Assembly: GCA_937888485.1 (NCBI GenBank)
Contig: CALAQQ010000037.1
Location: 1-28,118, forward strand
Direction of reading: 5' to 3'
DNA: 28,118 nucleotides
Source of the DNA: an uncultured Clostridia bacterium
GTDB lineage: Bacteria > Bacillota > Clostridia > Oscillospirales > Acutalibacteraceae
Below, piece by piece: positions 1 through 7,466 of the stretch. Below the pieces are notes generated by a model. The model was not told where the DNA came from, did no database searches, and saw only the letters and a list, made by a program, of their open reading frames with translations. How positions within the stretch are numbered: position 1 is the stretch's first letter; each line of letters starts with the position of its first letter. The translations under genes and the position numbers were made by a program.

Positions 1-591
1 AAGCTTAGTATCCGCTATTACAGATAAAATATCATGAGTATTTAAACCTTCTAGGGAGTTAGGGTCTGCTTCCAAGTTTATATCAAGTATTCCTCCCTTA
101 GAAAAAACACTGCTATAGTGTTCATTCATATATTTTTCAAAATCCTCATATACGATTTTCATTTCGTTTGTAGATATATCTTCAAAAGCTTTGATTCTGA
201 ATAATCCTTGCTTTTCATATCCCTTAAACTGTTCAAAGCAATCTGCTATTTCTGTAACTTTATTTATTTTAACGGGTTTTGTAACCGTATATGCACAGCA
301 TATATGCGTGGGATTTTCAACCTCAGTCACATTGTCACACTCATAAATATATCCCGTTTTACCTTTATATATTGTTTCAAATGCATTTTTAAAATATTCG
401 GAATAAACAACCTCACCGTTATTCCCGAATCCGTAAGGATAGAAGCTGAATGGCTTCGGCACGGGCTTCACCGCATACAGCAGTGCAACAACAGGATTAG
501 CAGAAAAATAAATGTACGGCTTGTTATGCTCCGATAAAGAAGGTATAAGCTGAGTCAGACCATCCGTCGGACTGCCGTGATATAAGGTCAT
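1..591 (-). CDS. Unrecognised protein, 3' end beyond window
   Basis: An open frame runs from ATG at 591 through the window edge (197 codons, no stop), so the C-terminus is missing. A good ribosome binding site, GGAGAGG, lies 8-10 bases before the ATG. The protein begins MTLYHGSPTDGL and later has KPYIYFSANPVVALLYAV. This 'YHG...YFS' pattern near the N-terminus faintly recalls ADP-ribosyltransferase-like folds and some clostridial proteins of unknown function, but I do not recognise the family with confidence. No signal peptide or membrane segment is visible in the part seen. It lies downstream of tRNA-Lys on the same strand, separated by the tRNA terminator. No clear promoter was found between that terminator and the start. 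The reading frame is sure; the function is unknown. Confidence 0.75.
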   Translation of the reverse strand, partial: MTLYHGSPTDGLTQLIPSLSEHNKPYIYFSANPVVALLYAVKPVPKPFSFYPYGFGNNGEVVYSEYFKNAFETIYKGKTGYIYECDNVTEVENPTHICCAYTVTKPVKINKVTEIADCFEQFKGYEKQGLFRIKAFEDISTNEMKIVYEDFEKYMNEHYSSVFSKGGILDINLEADPNSLEGLNTHDILSVIADTKL

Positions 592-670
592 TTATTTTCA
601 CCTCTCCAACCTTTAAACTTTCCACTATTATTCATTTAAGCGAAAAGTGAAAATTTAACAGTATATAAGT

Positions 671-704
671 AAAAATCCCGAGAACTGACGTCCTCGGGAT
701 TTTT
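671..704 (-). terminator. Terminator after tRNA-Lys
   Basis: A 12-bp perfect stem (671-682 with 693-704) encloses a 10-base loop. On the minus strand it ends in a T-run. It begins at the CCA end of the tRNA, so it is the 3' terminator of the tRNA transcript. Confidence 0.8.
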
Positions 705-779
705 GGTGATCCATCGGAGATTCGAACTCCGGACACCTTGATTAAAAGTCAAGTGCTCTACCGTCTGAGCTAATGGATC
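704..779 (-). tRNA. tRNA-Lys (UUU)
   Basis: A complete cloverleaf reads on the minus strand. The acceptor pair GATCCAT/ATGGATC is followed by discriminator A and an encoded CCA. The D-arm begins AGCTCAG, the anticodon stem CTTGA/TCAAG holds loop CTTTTAA with anticodon TTT, and the T-loop is TTCGAAT. The 76-base length is normal. It inserts lysine at AAA/AAG codons. It has its own promoter and terminator, so it is a single-gene unit. Confidence 0.96.
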
Positions 780-818
780 ATCTGTTAAATTATTCCGCTG
801 TTTTTCAAGCGCTTCAAT

Positions 819-847
819 ATAATATATTATTTATTCTCACTTGTCAA
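819..847 (-). promoter_or_regulatory. Sigma-A promoter of tRNA-Lys
   Basis: On the minus strand TTGACA (842-847), a 17-base spacer and TATTAT (819-824) lie about 40 bases upstream of the tRNA 5' end. This is a near-consensus housekeeping promoter. Confidence 0.75.
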
Positions 848-900
848 GACCTTTTGATAAAATTTTTATTATTTTATTACAGCTATTTAATTATTTTGTC

Positions 901-929
901 TTGAAATAGCACTATATATGGTATATAAT
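901..929 (+). promoter_or_regulatory. Sigma-A promoter of iolD-iolE
   Basis: TTGAAA (901-906), a 17-base spacer and a perfect TATAAT (924-929) predict transcription starting near 936. That leaves a leader of about 85 bases before iolD. Confidence 0.75.
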
Positions 930-945
930 ATATTTTGTATATTAG

Positions 946-980
946 TTTTTTGTGCTTATGTGTATATTATGTCACAAAAA
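946..980. repeat. Inverted repeat in iolD leader
   Basis: TTTTTGTG (947-954) and CACAAAAA (973-980) form an 8-bp inverted repeat 18 bases apart, just downstream of the predicted transcription start. It could be an operator for an inositol regulator or a leader hairpin. AT-richness makes chance occurrence quite possible. Confidence 0.3.
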
Positions 981-1019
981 CTACCGTTTAATAAAACTAT
1001 CGGGTAAAGGAGTTCCGTT

Positions 1020-2876
1020 ATGAAACTTACAATGGCACAGGCTCTTGTCAAATTCCTTGATAACCAGTATATCAGCTTTGACGGAGTTGAAACTAAATTC
1101 GTAGACGGCATTTTCGGCATTTTCGGTCACGGATGCGTTGTCGGTATCGGTCAGGCCCTTGAGCAGGGCGGTCACAACCTCAAGTTCTATCAGGGTCATA
1201 ATGAACAGGGCATGGCTCATGCGGCTATCGCTTTTGCTAAGCAGAAAAACCGCCGTCAGATTATTGCCTGCACATCATCAATCGGTCCCGGTGCACTTAA
1301 CATGGTAACGGCAGCAGGTACTGCAACCGCAAACCGCATCCCCCTTCTTCTTCTTCCAGGCGATACTTTTGCATGCCGTCAGCCCGACCCCGTTCTTCAG
1401 CAGATTGAACAGCCCACAAGCTGCAGCATTACCGCAAACGATTCTTTCAAGGCTGTCTGTAAATACTGGGACAGAATTGTAAGACCCGAACAGCTTATGA
1501 CAGCTTGTATCAATGCAATGCGTGTTCTTACCGACCCCGCAGAAACAGGCGCTGTTTGTCTTGCAATGCCTCAAGACGTTGAAGGCGAAGCATTTGATTA
1601 TCCCGATTATTTCCTTAAAAAGAGAGTCTGGTATCTTGACAGACGTTCTCCCACTCACCGCGAAATTGATGCCGCAGTCAAGGCTGTTATGCGCAGTGAA
1701 AAGCCTATTCTTATTGTTGGCGGCGGCGTAAAATATTCCGAAGCATGGGAAACAGCAAGATTCTTTGCTGAAAAATTCAATATCCCCATCTGCGAAACCC
1801 AGGCAGGTAAAGGTAACATCCGCTGGGATTTACCCCTCAACATGGGCGGTATCGGTGTAACCGGTGGACCTGCAGCAAATGCTGTTGCAAAACAAACAGA
1901 CCTCGTTATTGCAGTCGGCACACGCCTCACAGACTTCACAACCGCATCAAAATGGGGATTCCAGAATCCCAACTGCAGAATTCTTTCAATAAACATCTGC
2001 CCGTTTGATGCATTCAAAATGGACTCAACCGCAGTTATTGCAGATGCCAAAACAGCTCTGCTTGACATAATGGGTGCTCTCACTGTCAGAGAATACTGTT
2101 CAACATGGGACAGTGCAGAACTTGCTCAGATTAAAGAAGACTATAACTCTGAGGTTGACCGTATGTACAGCATCTACCTCAAGGAAGGTCTTTCACAGAC
2201 AAGAGCTCTTGGTGAAATCAACAAGCTCATTGATAAAAAATCCGTTGCAATCGGCTCATCCGGCAGTCTTCCCGGCTGCATGCAAAGACTCTGGAGAGCA
2301 TCCGTTCCCAATACATACCACATGGAATACGGTTTCTCATGTATGGGTTATGAAATCTGCGGTGCACTCGGTGTTAAACTTGCAGAACCCGATAAAGAAG
2401 TTTACACAATGGTCGGCGACGGCAGTTTCCTTATGCTTCACAGCGAGCTTTACACCGCTGTTATGGAAGGCGCAAAGATTAATGTTATGCTCTTTGACAA
2501 CTCAGGCTGGGGATGCATAGAAAACCTTCAGAACAATCAGGGTACAGATACCTTCGGAACACGCTTTCAGGCAAGAAATCCCCTTACAGGCATGCTTGAC
2601 GGCGCAATCGTTCCCATCGACTTTGCAAAGATTGCAGAGGGTTACGGCTGCAAGGCTTACACCGTTACAAACGTTGCAGAGCTCCGCGATGCTCTCAAAG
2701 ATTCAAAAGAACAGAAAGTCCCCTGCCTCTTCGATATCAAAGTTGTTCACGGCAGCATGAGTGACGGCTACGACGCATGGTGGAGAGTCGGCGTTGCCGA
2801 AGTTTCAACAAGCGAAACCGTTCAGGCTGCATATGAAGAAATGCAGGAAAACATTGCAAAAGCAAGACTTTATTAA
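1020..2876 (+). CDS. iolD: IolD, trihydroxycyclohexanedione hydrolase
   Basis: This thiamine-diphosphate enzyme opens the ring of 3D-(3,5/4)-trihydroxycyclohexane-1,2-dione to 5-deoxy-glucuronate in myo-inositol breakdown, in the cytoplasm. The 618 residues match the family length. The N-terminal Pyr domain carries YQGHNEQGMAHAAIAFAK, where E62 should be the ThDP-activating glutamate, followed by SSIGPGALNMVT. The C-terminal PP domain has the ThDP/Mg motif GDGSF near residue 466, followed about 25 residues later by the LFDNSGWGC segment. ATG at 1020 follows AAAGGAG at good spacing. It is the first gene of a two-gene operon; iolE begins 21 bases after its stop. No other iol gene (iolG, iolB, iolC, iolJ) lies in the window, so those must be elsewhere if the pathway is complete. 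Confidence 0.95.
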   Translation: MKLTMAQALVKFLDNQYISFDGVETKFVDGIFGIFGHGCVVGIGQALEQGGHNLKFYQGHNEQGMAHAAIAFAKQKNRRQIIACTSSIGPGALNMVTAAGTATANRIPLLLLPGDTFACRQPDPVLQQIEQPTSCSITANDSFKAVCKYWDRIVRPEQLMTACINAMRVLTDPAETGAVCLAMPQDVEGEAFDYPDYFLKKRVWYLDRRSPTHREIDAAVKAVMRSEKPILIVGGGVKYSEAWETARFFAEKFNIPICETQAGKGNIRWDLPLNMGGIGVTGGPAANAVAKQTDLVIAVGTRLTDFTTASKWGFQNPNCRILSINICPFDAFKMDSTAVIADAKTALLDIMGALTVREYCSTWDSAELAQIKEDYNSEVDRMYSIYLKEGLSQTRALGEINKLIDKKSVAIGSSGSLPGCMQRLWRASVPNTYHMEYGFSCMGYEICGALGVKLAEPDKEVYTMVGDGSFLMLHSELYTAVMEGAKINVMLFDNSGWGCIENLQNNQGTDTFGTRFQARNPLTGMLDGAIVPIDFAKIAEGYGCKAYTVTNVAELRDALKDSKEQKVPCLFDIKVVHGSMSDGYDAWWRVGVAEVSTSETVQAAYEEMQENIAKARLY

Positions 2877-2897
2877 CAGATACGGAGGAATATAAAA

Positions 2898-3791
2898 ATG
2901 CTTAACAAAGACAAGGTAAGCCTCGCGATAGCTCCTATCGCATGGACAAACGATGACCTTCCCGATCTTGGTGCGGAAAACACATTTGAACAGTGTATCA
3001 GTGAAATGGCACTCAGCGGATTCAAAGGCAGCGAAATCGGCAACAAATATCCCAAGGATGTCGAAACTCTCAAGCATAAGCTTGACGTAAGAGGTCTTCG
3101 CATCTGCAACGCATGGTTCTCATCTCTCCTTCTTTCCGAAGGCTATGAAGCAACCATCGAGGCTTTCATAAAACACAGAGATTTCCTTCACGCTCTCGGC
3201 GCAAAGGTTATCGGTGCATCCGAGCAGGGCAACTCAATTCAAGGTAAAGCTCTGAGCATTTTCGGTGATAAGCCCGTTTACACAGACGAACAGTGGGCTC
3301 TCATTGCAAAGGGCTTCAACGAAATGGGCAGACTCGCAAAAGAAAAGGGCATGTATTTCACCGTTCACCATCATATGGGTACGGGCGTTCAGACTGAAGA
3401 AGAAATCGACAAGCTCATGGAAATCACAGACCCCGATCTTGTTTATCTTCTTTACGATACAGGTCATCTTTCATTCTCGGGCGAAGACGCAATCGGCGTT
3501 CTCAAAAAATACGTTAACAGAGTTAAGCATGTTCACCTCAAGAGCATCCGTCAGGACGTTATCAACGAGGGTAAAGAAAAGGGGTGGAGTTTCCTTGACT
3601 GTGTAAGAGCCGGCGCATTTACCGTTCCCGGTGACGGCGACTTTGATTTCACTCCCGTATTTGACATTCTTTCCGACGCTGACTATGAAGGCTGGGTTGT
3701 TGTTGAAGCTGAACAGGACCCCGCAAAGGCTAACCCCTATGAATATGCCTGCATGGCAAGAAAATATATCAGCGAAAAGACAGGTCTTTAA
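2898..3791 (+). CDS. iolE: IolE, inosose dehydratase
   Basis: It dehydrates 2-keto-myo-inositol (scyllo-inosose) to the diketone that IolD cleaves, so the two genes encode consecutive steps. The 297-residue length is typical. It is a xylose-isomerase-like TIM barrel: the start IAPIAWTNDDLP is characteristic of IolE, and the metal-site segments FTVHHHMGTG, LLYDTGHL, VKHVHLK and the glutamate in VVVEAEQD are visible. ATG at 2898 follows GGAGG about 9 bases upstream. The gene ends 11 bases before a strong terminator, which closes the operon. A general sugar-phosphate isomerase/epimerase is the alternative, but pairing with IolD makes IolE likely. Confidence 0.93.
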   Translation: MLNKDKVSLAIAPIAWTNDDLPDLGAENTFEQCISEMALSGFKGSEIGNKYPKDVETLKHKLDVRGLRICNAWFSSLLLSEGYEATIEAFIKHRDFLHALGAKVIGASEQGNSIQGKALSIFGDKPVYTDEQWALIAKGFNEMGRLAKEKGMYFTVHHHMGTGVQTEEEIDKLMEITDPDLVYLLYDTGHLSFSGEDAIGVLKKYVNRVKHVHLKSIRQDVINEGKEKGWSFLDCVRAGAFTVPGDGDFDFTPVFDILSDADYEGWVVVEAEQDPAKANPYEYACMARKYISEKTGL

Positions 3792-3802
3792 TATATAAAT
3801 AT

Positions 3803-3842
3803 GGCTTGCAAAGGTTCAGGAATCCCTTTGCAAGCCGTTTTT
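3803..3842 (+). terminator. Terminator of iolD-iolE operon
   Basis: A 12-bp perfect stem, GGCTTGCAAAGG (3803-3814) with its complement at 3825-3836, has a 10-base loop and is followed by GTTTTT. It overlaps the 3' end of the convergent ymxH-like gene at 3841. Confidence 0.88.
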
Positions 3843-4110
3843 ATTTGTTTCTCCTTCGTTGTTCATTACACCGTTGCGATTTTGAAACAAGAACGGTATC
3901 GCTTCCGATAACCTCGATATCCTCCCAGCATATTCTGATCCTCTCTCTTTTTCCGCATATACCCCAGTATTTCGGTCTGCCGTAGATAATCAGAGCCACT
4001 ACCCTACCGCAGCAGGAATCAACCTCAACGTCACTTATAAGTCCGAGTCGGCAGCCGTTGGATTTATCGATAACTTCCTTGCATCTTAATTCGGTTATAC
4101 AGCAATTCAT
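3841..4110 (-). CDS. YlmC/YmxH family sporulation protein
   Basis: This small 89-residue protein matches the YlmC/YmxH family, which is conserved in endospore formers. Family members have a PRC-barrel-like fold and no settled biochemical role. The pattern ITELRCKEVIDKSNGCRLG, then DVEVD, then the barrel strand VVALIIYGRPKYWG, then IRICWEDIEVIGSDTVLV, is typical. It is rich in cysteine (C3, C4, C10, C20, C33, C34, C52, C61, C80). The basic, hydrophilic tail ends CNEQRRRNK. ATG at 4110 follows a near-perfect GGAGGTG 5 bases upstream. A terminator for the upstream transcript stands at 4138-4187, and I see no convincing promoter between it and this start. It is convergent with iolE. Confidence 0.85.
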   Translation of the reverse strand: MNCCITELRCKEVIDKSNGCRLGLISDVEVDSCCGRVVALIIYGRPKYWGICGKRERIRICWEDIEVIGSDTVLVSKSQRCNEQRRRNK

Positions 4111-4137
4111 GAAACACCTCCGATATTTTTATATGAT

Positions 4138-4187
4138 TAAAAAACAAAAAACAGACCGTCAAAGGGAGAATCCTTTGTACGGTCTGT
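4138..4187 (-). terminator. Terminator upstream of ymxH-like gene
   Basis: Stem arms 4151-4165 and 4172-4187 (ACAGACCG...CGGTCTGT, then CAAAGG/CCTTTG, with one bulge) are followed on the minus strand by two T6 runs. It probably ends the transcript that starts near 4449. Confidence 0.75.
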
Positions 4188-4292
4188 GTTGATTTCCAAA
4201 ACTCTGAACAGAGATTATTTCTCAGCCCAGATATATAAAAACCCGTAAGGGTTGTTTAGTGCGGAGAGCGTAAGCTCAATCCTCAGCTTTTC

Positions 4293-4424
4293 TTATTTTG
4301 TAAGCAAAGCGTCGAGCTCGAAGATTTTGAAAAGCTTCTTGAATGTAAGGAATTTCTTTTCCTTTGCGATTTCTTCGATGAGCTTTTTCTCTGCGGGATA
4401 GTTGGAAATTTCGTAGAAGTTCAT
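4293..4424 (-). CDS. Small protein of 43 residues
   Basis: A 43-codon frame starts at ATG 4424 and stops at 4293. It follows AAAGGA with about 10 bases of spacing; an ATG three codons earlier (4433) sits too close to that site. The protein begins MNFYEISNYPAEKK and continues as a charged, probably amphipathic helix rich in Lys, Glu, Phe and Leu, ending ELDALLTK. It has no cysteines, signal peptide or membrane segment. A consensus promoter lies 32-59 bases upstream and a terminator follows at 4138-4187, giving a transcript of about 310 bases. A 62-codon frame overlaps it (4276-4464), but most of that frame lies upstream of this ribosome binding site and its start codon lies within or before the predicted transcription start. 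I do not recognise the family. The transcript could instead be a regulatory RNA. Confidence 0.55.
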   Translation of the reverse strand: MNFYEISNYPAEKKLIEEIAKEKKFLTFKKLFKIFELDALLTK

Positions 4425-4455
4425 AACATTCATCCTTTCTTTCTGTTGTGTCTTT

Positions 4456-4483
4456 ATTATACACTAAACCTCGGAAAAGTCAA
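4456..4483 (-). promoter_or_regulatory. Promoter of the 43-residue gene
   Basis: On the minus strand TTGACT (4478-4483), a 16-base spacer and a perfect TATAAT (4456-4461) predict a start near 4449. Confidence 0.72.
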
Positions 4484-4490
4484 GTCATTT

Positions 4491-4520
4491 TGCACAAACA
4501 TAAGTGTTGTTGTTTGTGCA
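4491..4520. promoter_or_regulatory. Perfect 10-bp dyad, likely operator
   Basis: TGCACAAACA (4491-4500) and TGTTTGTGCA (4511-4520) are perfect inverted copies with a 10-base spacer. The dyad ends 7 bases upstream of the -35 box at 4478-4483. A further half-site-like TCACAAG lies just beyond it at about 4525-4531. Position and symmetry suit a dimeric regulator binding beside the polymerase. The stretch from 4532 to 4656 is AT-rich and shows nothing else. Confidence 0.55.
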
Positions 4521-4656
4521 ACTTTCACAAGTTTTAGTAATTTGTAAACTATTCAGCATTTACATATTTATTTCAATGATTGTTTTTATTTTGGTTAATA
4601 TGTATATAATTACATCTTATTTTTGTTGTTTATGAACAAAACATGTCGGATGCATA

Positions 4657-4696
4657 GAAAACTGCCCCAAAAAGTTTGTTGAACTTTTTGGGGCAG
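4657..4696 (-). terminator. Terminator of lipase gene
   Basis: A 15-bp perfect stem (4662-4676 with 4682-4696) has a 5-base loop and, on the minus strand, a following TTTTC. It lies 10 bases beyond the lipase stop. Confidence 0.85.
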
Positions 4697-4706
4697 AAAT
4701 TACTTT

Positions 4707-5984
4707 TTACTGTAATTCACAAAGCATCTCACAAAGATTGAGGTAGAACGACTTTATCTGTTCTTCATCAGAAAACAGACCTATCGCTGCACCGTGATCA
4801 CCCTTCTGAACAGGCATAACATTCCATACGCCTTTATCAATATTGCTTTCATCATAATCCTTATGAGGCTCGCCAATAGGATATTTTGCGCTTTCGGTAT
4901 TTACAAGTGCATCGTTTGCATGCCACTTTTCATCATAAACAACACCGGTATGAGGATCTGTAAATTCGGGCATAAATCCCATCACAAGAGCTGTTAAATA
5001 AATAATTGGGTTTGTTCTGATATCGGGAATTTCTATTCCGAACAATCCTGTTTTTACGGTTGTTGTAAAAGGATATGAAAAATAATAAATGTCTTTGTTA
5101 ATTTTACAGTCACTGTTGAGTTTTGCGGTTCCTTCCGGAGTCAGGTCGTATATACAGGTATCATCAAGATTTTGCTGAACTCTTACCATTGATTCAATAA
5201 GACTGTCAGCTTTTTCCCCATTAAAAACATCTGTTAACCCAAACTGTTCAAGGTGAAAATCAACAAGTCTGCCGTTAAAAAAGCTTCTGCCGAATATTCC
5301 TGCATAAAGGAAGCTTATATTCTGGACAACCTCATATAAACCGAGTGCCTTAAGCGGATAATAAATCGACGAGCTGTTATGGGGAGCACAAACAGTTGTT
5401 GCGCTTTTTACCCATCCGCCTTTACCGCCAGTAAAAAGACCCGAAATATCATTGGAGCTTGTTGCGGCAATTTCTTTGGAATCGCCATCCGTAAGAAGAT
5501 GGATGAGCATTCTGACAGTTGTTCCTCCGAAGCTGTGACCAATAAGGTGAATTTGCTGAATTTTTCCGTTTTCATCCAGTTCGCCCCAATCGGGTACAAG
5601 AGCCTGATAATATGTTCTTCCGTAACGGTCATGATTATGTTCTTGTGAATGAGCAACGCCGTAATCAACCGTTGAACCGATAAGCTGTGCATACAGCTCA
5701 CACGCCCTGTCCCATGCACTGCTCAAAGGACCTACCGAAGCAGAGTAACACTCATAGCCTTCACTCTGAAGATAGCTCATAAGGTCACCTGTGGTTGCAC
5801 CCCAATACGGTACAATTCCGTTGATACCCTCTGCGCCGCCCCAACCGTTAAGACCGTGCACAAATACAAACGGTTCATTATTTTTGGGTTTCCATGAATC
5901 GTCCGCAGCATATACGTTACAAATAAATATGCCCAACAAAATCGTAATTGCAAGAAGCAAACTGATTATACGACGGATTCTCAT
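4707..5984 (-). CDS. Secreted lipase, family I.5/staphylococcal type
   Basis: This is a predicted exported alpha/beta-hydrolase that should cleave acyl esters of glycerolipids. The 425-residue protein starts at ATG 5984, preceded by AAAGGAGTG; an ATG 11 codons upstream lacks a site and overlaps the promoter. The signal peptide has MRIRR, a hydrophobic core at about residues 6-21, and a probable cut after VYA (residue 26) or the next Ala. The oxyanion loop is FVFVHGLNGWGG (39-50). The nucleophile is S151 in GHSFGG, the acid D358 in HANDALVNT, and the histidine H397 in KGDHGAAIG. The segment VDYGVAHSQEHNHDRYGRTY (106-125) matches the metal-site region of Geobacillus and staphylococcal lipases. 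A perfect TATAAT lies at 6006-6011 (minus strand) but its -35 is poor. Substrate preference cannot be told. Confidence 0.9.
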   Translation of the reverse strand: MRIRRIISLLLAITILLGIFICNVYAADDSWKPKNNEPFVFVHGLNGWGGAEGINGIVPYWGATTGDLMSYLQSEGYECYSASVGPLSSAWDRACELYAQLIGSTVDYGVAHSQEHNHDRYGRTYYQALVPDWGELDENGKIQQIHLIGHSFGGTTVRMLIHLLTDGDSKEIAATSSNDISGLFTGGKGGWVKSATTVCAPHNSSSIYYPLKALGLYEVVQNISFLYAGIFGRSFFNGRLVDFHLEQFGLTDVFNGEKADSLIESMVRVQQNLDDTCIYDLTPEGTAKLNSDCKINKDIYYFSYPFTTTVKTGLFGIEIPDIRTNPIIYLTALVMGFMPEFTDPHTGVVYDEKWHANDALVNTESAKYPIGEPHKDYDESNIDKGVWNVMPVQKGDHGAAIGLFSDEEQIKSFYLNLCEMLCELQ

Positions 5985-6042
5985 TTTATCACTCCTTTTT
6001 TCAAGATTATACAGCATAATTGTTTGTATTTTATTAATTTTT

Positions 6043-6078
6043 CGAATAAAAAACGGACAATTGACCGCAATTGCCCGT
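6043..6078 (-). terminator. Terminator of alcohol dehydrogenase gene
   Basis: Stem arms 6053-6063 and 6068-6078 pair over 11 positions with one mismatch, followed on the minus strand by a T6 run. It lies 10 bases after the dehydrogenase stop and separates it from the lipase promoter. Confidence 0.8.
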
Positions 6079-6087
6079 AATTTTAAC

Positions 6088-7305
6088 TCAGTTAAGATTT
6101 CCTACTTTTCTGATGATTGCAGAAAGTTCCTCAACATCCATAATCTTCGGAACGGGATAAAGAGGATTGCCTTCCTTATTAGCTCTCTTTGCTATTGTTT
6201 CAACATCCTTTTCCTGAACTTCAAGATGTTCGGGAATGTTAAGAAGCTTATTGAGTTCCTTAATCTTTGCAATAAAAAGATTTGCCTTCTGAGCTTCGTT
6301 CATGCCTGCAGTTTCAAGGCCTGCTACATCCGCAAGCTTTGCAAGGGGTTTATATGCTGTTTCACCGAAAGCTTCAAGAACATAGGGAAGGATAACTGCA
6401 TTTGCAAGACCGTGAGGTGTTCCGTACATACCGCCGAAATTATGAGCGATTGCATGAACATAACCTACATAAGCTCTTGTGAATGCTATACCTGCAAGGT
6501 ATGATGCTTCAAGCATATTTTCTCTTGCTTCAACATCCTTGCCGTTTTCATAAACCTTAAGTATGTTATCAAAAATCATCTTTGTTGCTTTTTCAGCTGC
6601 GGCAATTGTATCCTTTGTGTTACTTCCGCCGATGTAAGCTTCAACAGCATGTGTAAGAGCATCCATACCTGTTGTTGAGGTTATGTGGGGAGGAAGACCA
6701 AGGGTAAGCTCGGGGTCAAGAACCGCATACTTCGGACGAAGTACGGGATCCTGGAGAGCATATTTTTCGTGGGTGGTGGGGTCGGAAACAACAGCTGCGA
6801 TTGTTGTTTCGGAACCTGTGCCCGCAGTTGTGGGAACGGCATAAATTGTGGGAAGCTTCTTGAGGATTTTAAGAGTTCCTCTCATCTTCTGAACACTCTT
6901 ATTGGGGCGTGCAATTCTTGCAGCCGCAACCTTTGCGCAGTCCATGGGTGAACCGCCGCCGAATGCGATAACGGCAGAACATTTATTATCTGCATACATC
7001 TGTCTTGCATCTTCGATGTTGTTGATTGTGGGGTTAGGCTGTGTTCCGTCATAAACGGCATACTTTACGTTTGACTTTTCAAGCCCTTCAAACATACCGT
7101 CAAGAAGGTGAAGACCCATAAGTCCTTTATCGGTTACAACAAGAACGCTGTCATGACCGTTTTTCTTAACAACCTCGGGAAGCTTCTTAACACTTCCGGC
7201 ACCCTTAAGAAGCTGGGGTTCAGTCCAATCAAGGAAATTAACCGCAACACGGAAAATACCCTGGTATGCTCTGCAATACATTTTAAAAAGTTTTGATGCT
7301 GCCAT
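6088..7305 (-). CDS. Iron-containing alcohol dehydrogenase
   Basis: A 405-residue NAD(P)-dependent group III (iron-type) alcohol dehydrogenase, interconverting an aldehyde and an alcohol in the cytoplasm. The nucleotide-binding motif GGGSPMDCAK lies at residues 116-125, with PTTAGTGSE at 158-166. The metal ligands are D215 and H219 in TGMDALTHAVEAY, H284 in HAIAHNFGG and H298 in YGTPHG. The N-terminal extension (about 25 residues, MAASKLFKMYCRAYQ) is longer than in the shortest members but fits the butanol-dehydrogenase-like branch. ATG at 7305 follows GAGG with 7 bases of spacing. It has its own promoter at 7343-7371 and terminator, so it is a single-gene unit divergent from the GH5 gene. 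The exact substrate (ethanol, butanol, propanediol or lactaldehyde) is not evident. Confidence 0.93.
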   Translation of the reverse strand: MAASKLFKMYCRAYQGIFRVAVNFLDWTEPQLLKGAGSVKKLPEVVKKNGHDSVLVVTDKGLMGLHLLDGMFEGLEKSNVKYAVYDGTQPNPTINNIEDARQMYADNKCSAVIAFGGGSPMDCAKVAAARIARPNKSVQKMRGTLKILKKLPTIYAVPTTAGTGSETTIAAVVSDPTTHEKYALQDPVLRPKYAVLDPELTLGLPPHITSTTGMDALTHAVEAYIGGSNTKDTIAAAEKATKMIFDNILKVYENGKDVEARENMLEASYLAGIAFTRAYVGYVHAIAHNFGGMYGTPHGLANAVILPYVLEAFGETAYKPLAKLADVAGLETAGMNEAQKANLFIAKIKELNKLLNIPEHLEVQEKDVETIAKRANKEGNPLYPVPKIMDVEELSAIIRKVGNLN

Positions 7306-7342
7306 TTGTATTACCTCGATTCACTAAAATTTATACATTTTG

Positions 7343-7371
7343 ATTATAGCATATGTCGATTTATTCTGCAA
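7343..7371 (-). promoter_or_regulatory. Promoter of alcohol dehydrogenase
   Basis: On the minus strand TTGCAG (7366-7371), a 17-base spacer and TATAAT (7343-7348). It is back-to-back with the GH5 promoter, with 35 bases between the two -35 boxes. Confidence 0.72.
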
Positions 7372-7406
7372 CTGTTATTTAATATTTTAAGTAATAAACA
7401 TTATTA

Positions 7407-7435
7407 TTGCAATTATCATATAGAAATGATATAAT
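7407..7435 (+). promoter_or_regulatory. Promoter of GH5 gene
   Basis: TTGCAA (7407-7412), a 17-base spacer and TATAAT (7430-7435) predict a start near 7442. The start therefore falls after an upstream in-frame codon at 7407, which supports ATG 7467 as the true translation start. Confidence 0.7.
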
Positions 7436-7466
7436 TTATGTGTATATTTTCCGAAAGGAGTCCGTT

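Noticed and set aside
208..537. Plus-strand frame of 109 codons at the window start
   Set aside because: It is the shadow of the minus-strand gene 1-591, which has a good ribosome binding site and more protein-like composition.
4188..4292. Possible riboswitch or T-box between the small gene and the ymxH-like gene
   Set aside because: Short hairpins are present, but no T-box signature or known riboswitch core could be recognised.
4276..4464. 62-codon minus-strand frame overlapping the 43-codon gene
   Set aside because: Its start falls at or before the predicted transcription start, it has no ribosome binding site, and its composition is unusually basic. The 43-codon frame fits the promoter and binding site better.
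5791..6504. Long plus-strand open frame (237 codons) across the lipase and dehydrogenase genes
   Set aside because: It is antisense to two well-supported genes, crosses their intergenic terminator and has no family resemblance or ribosome binding site.
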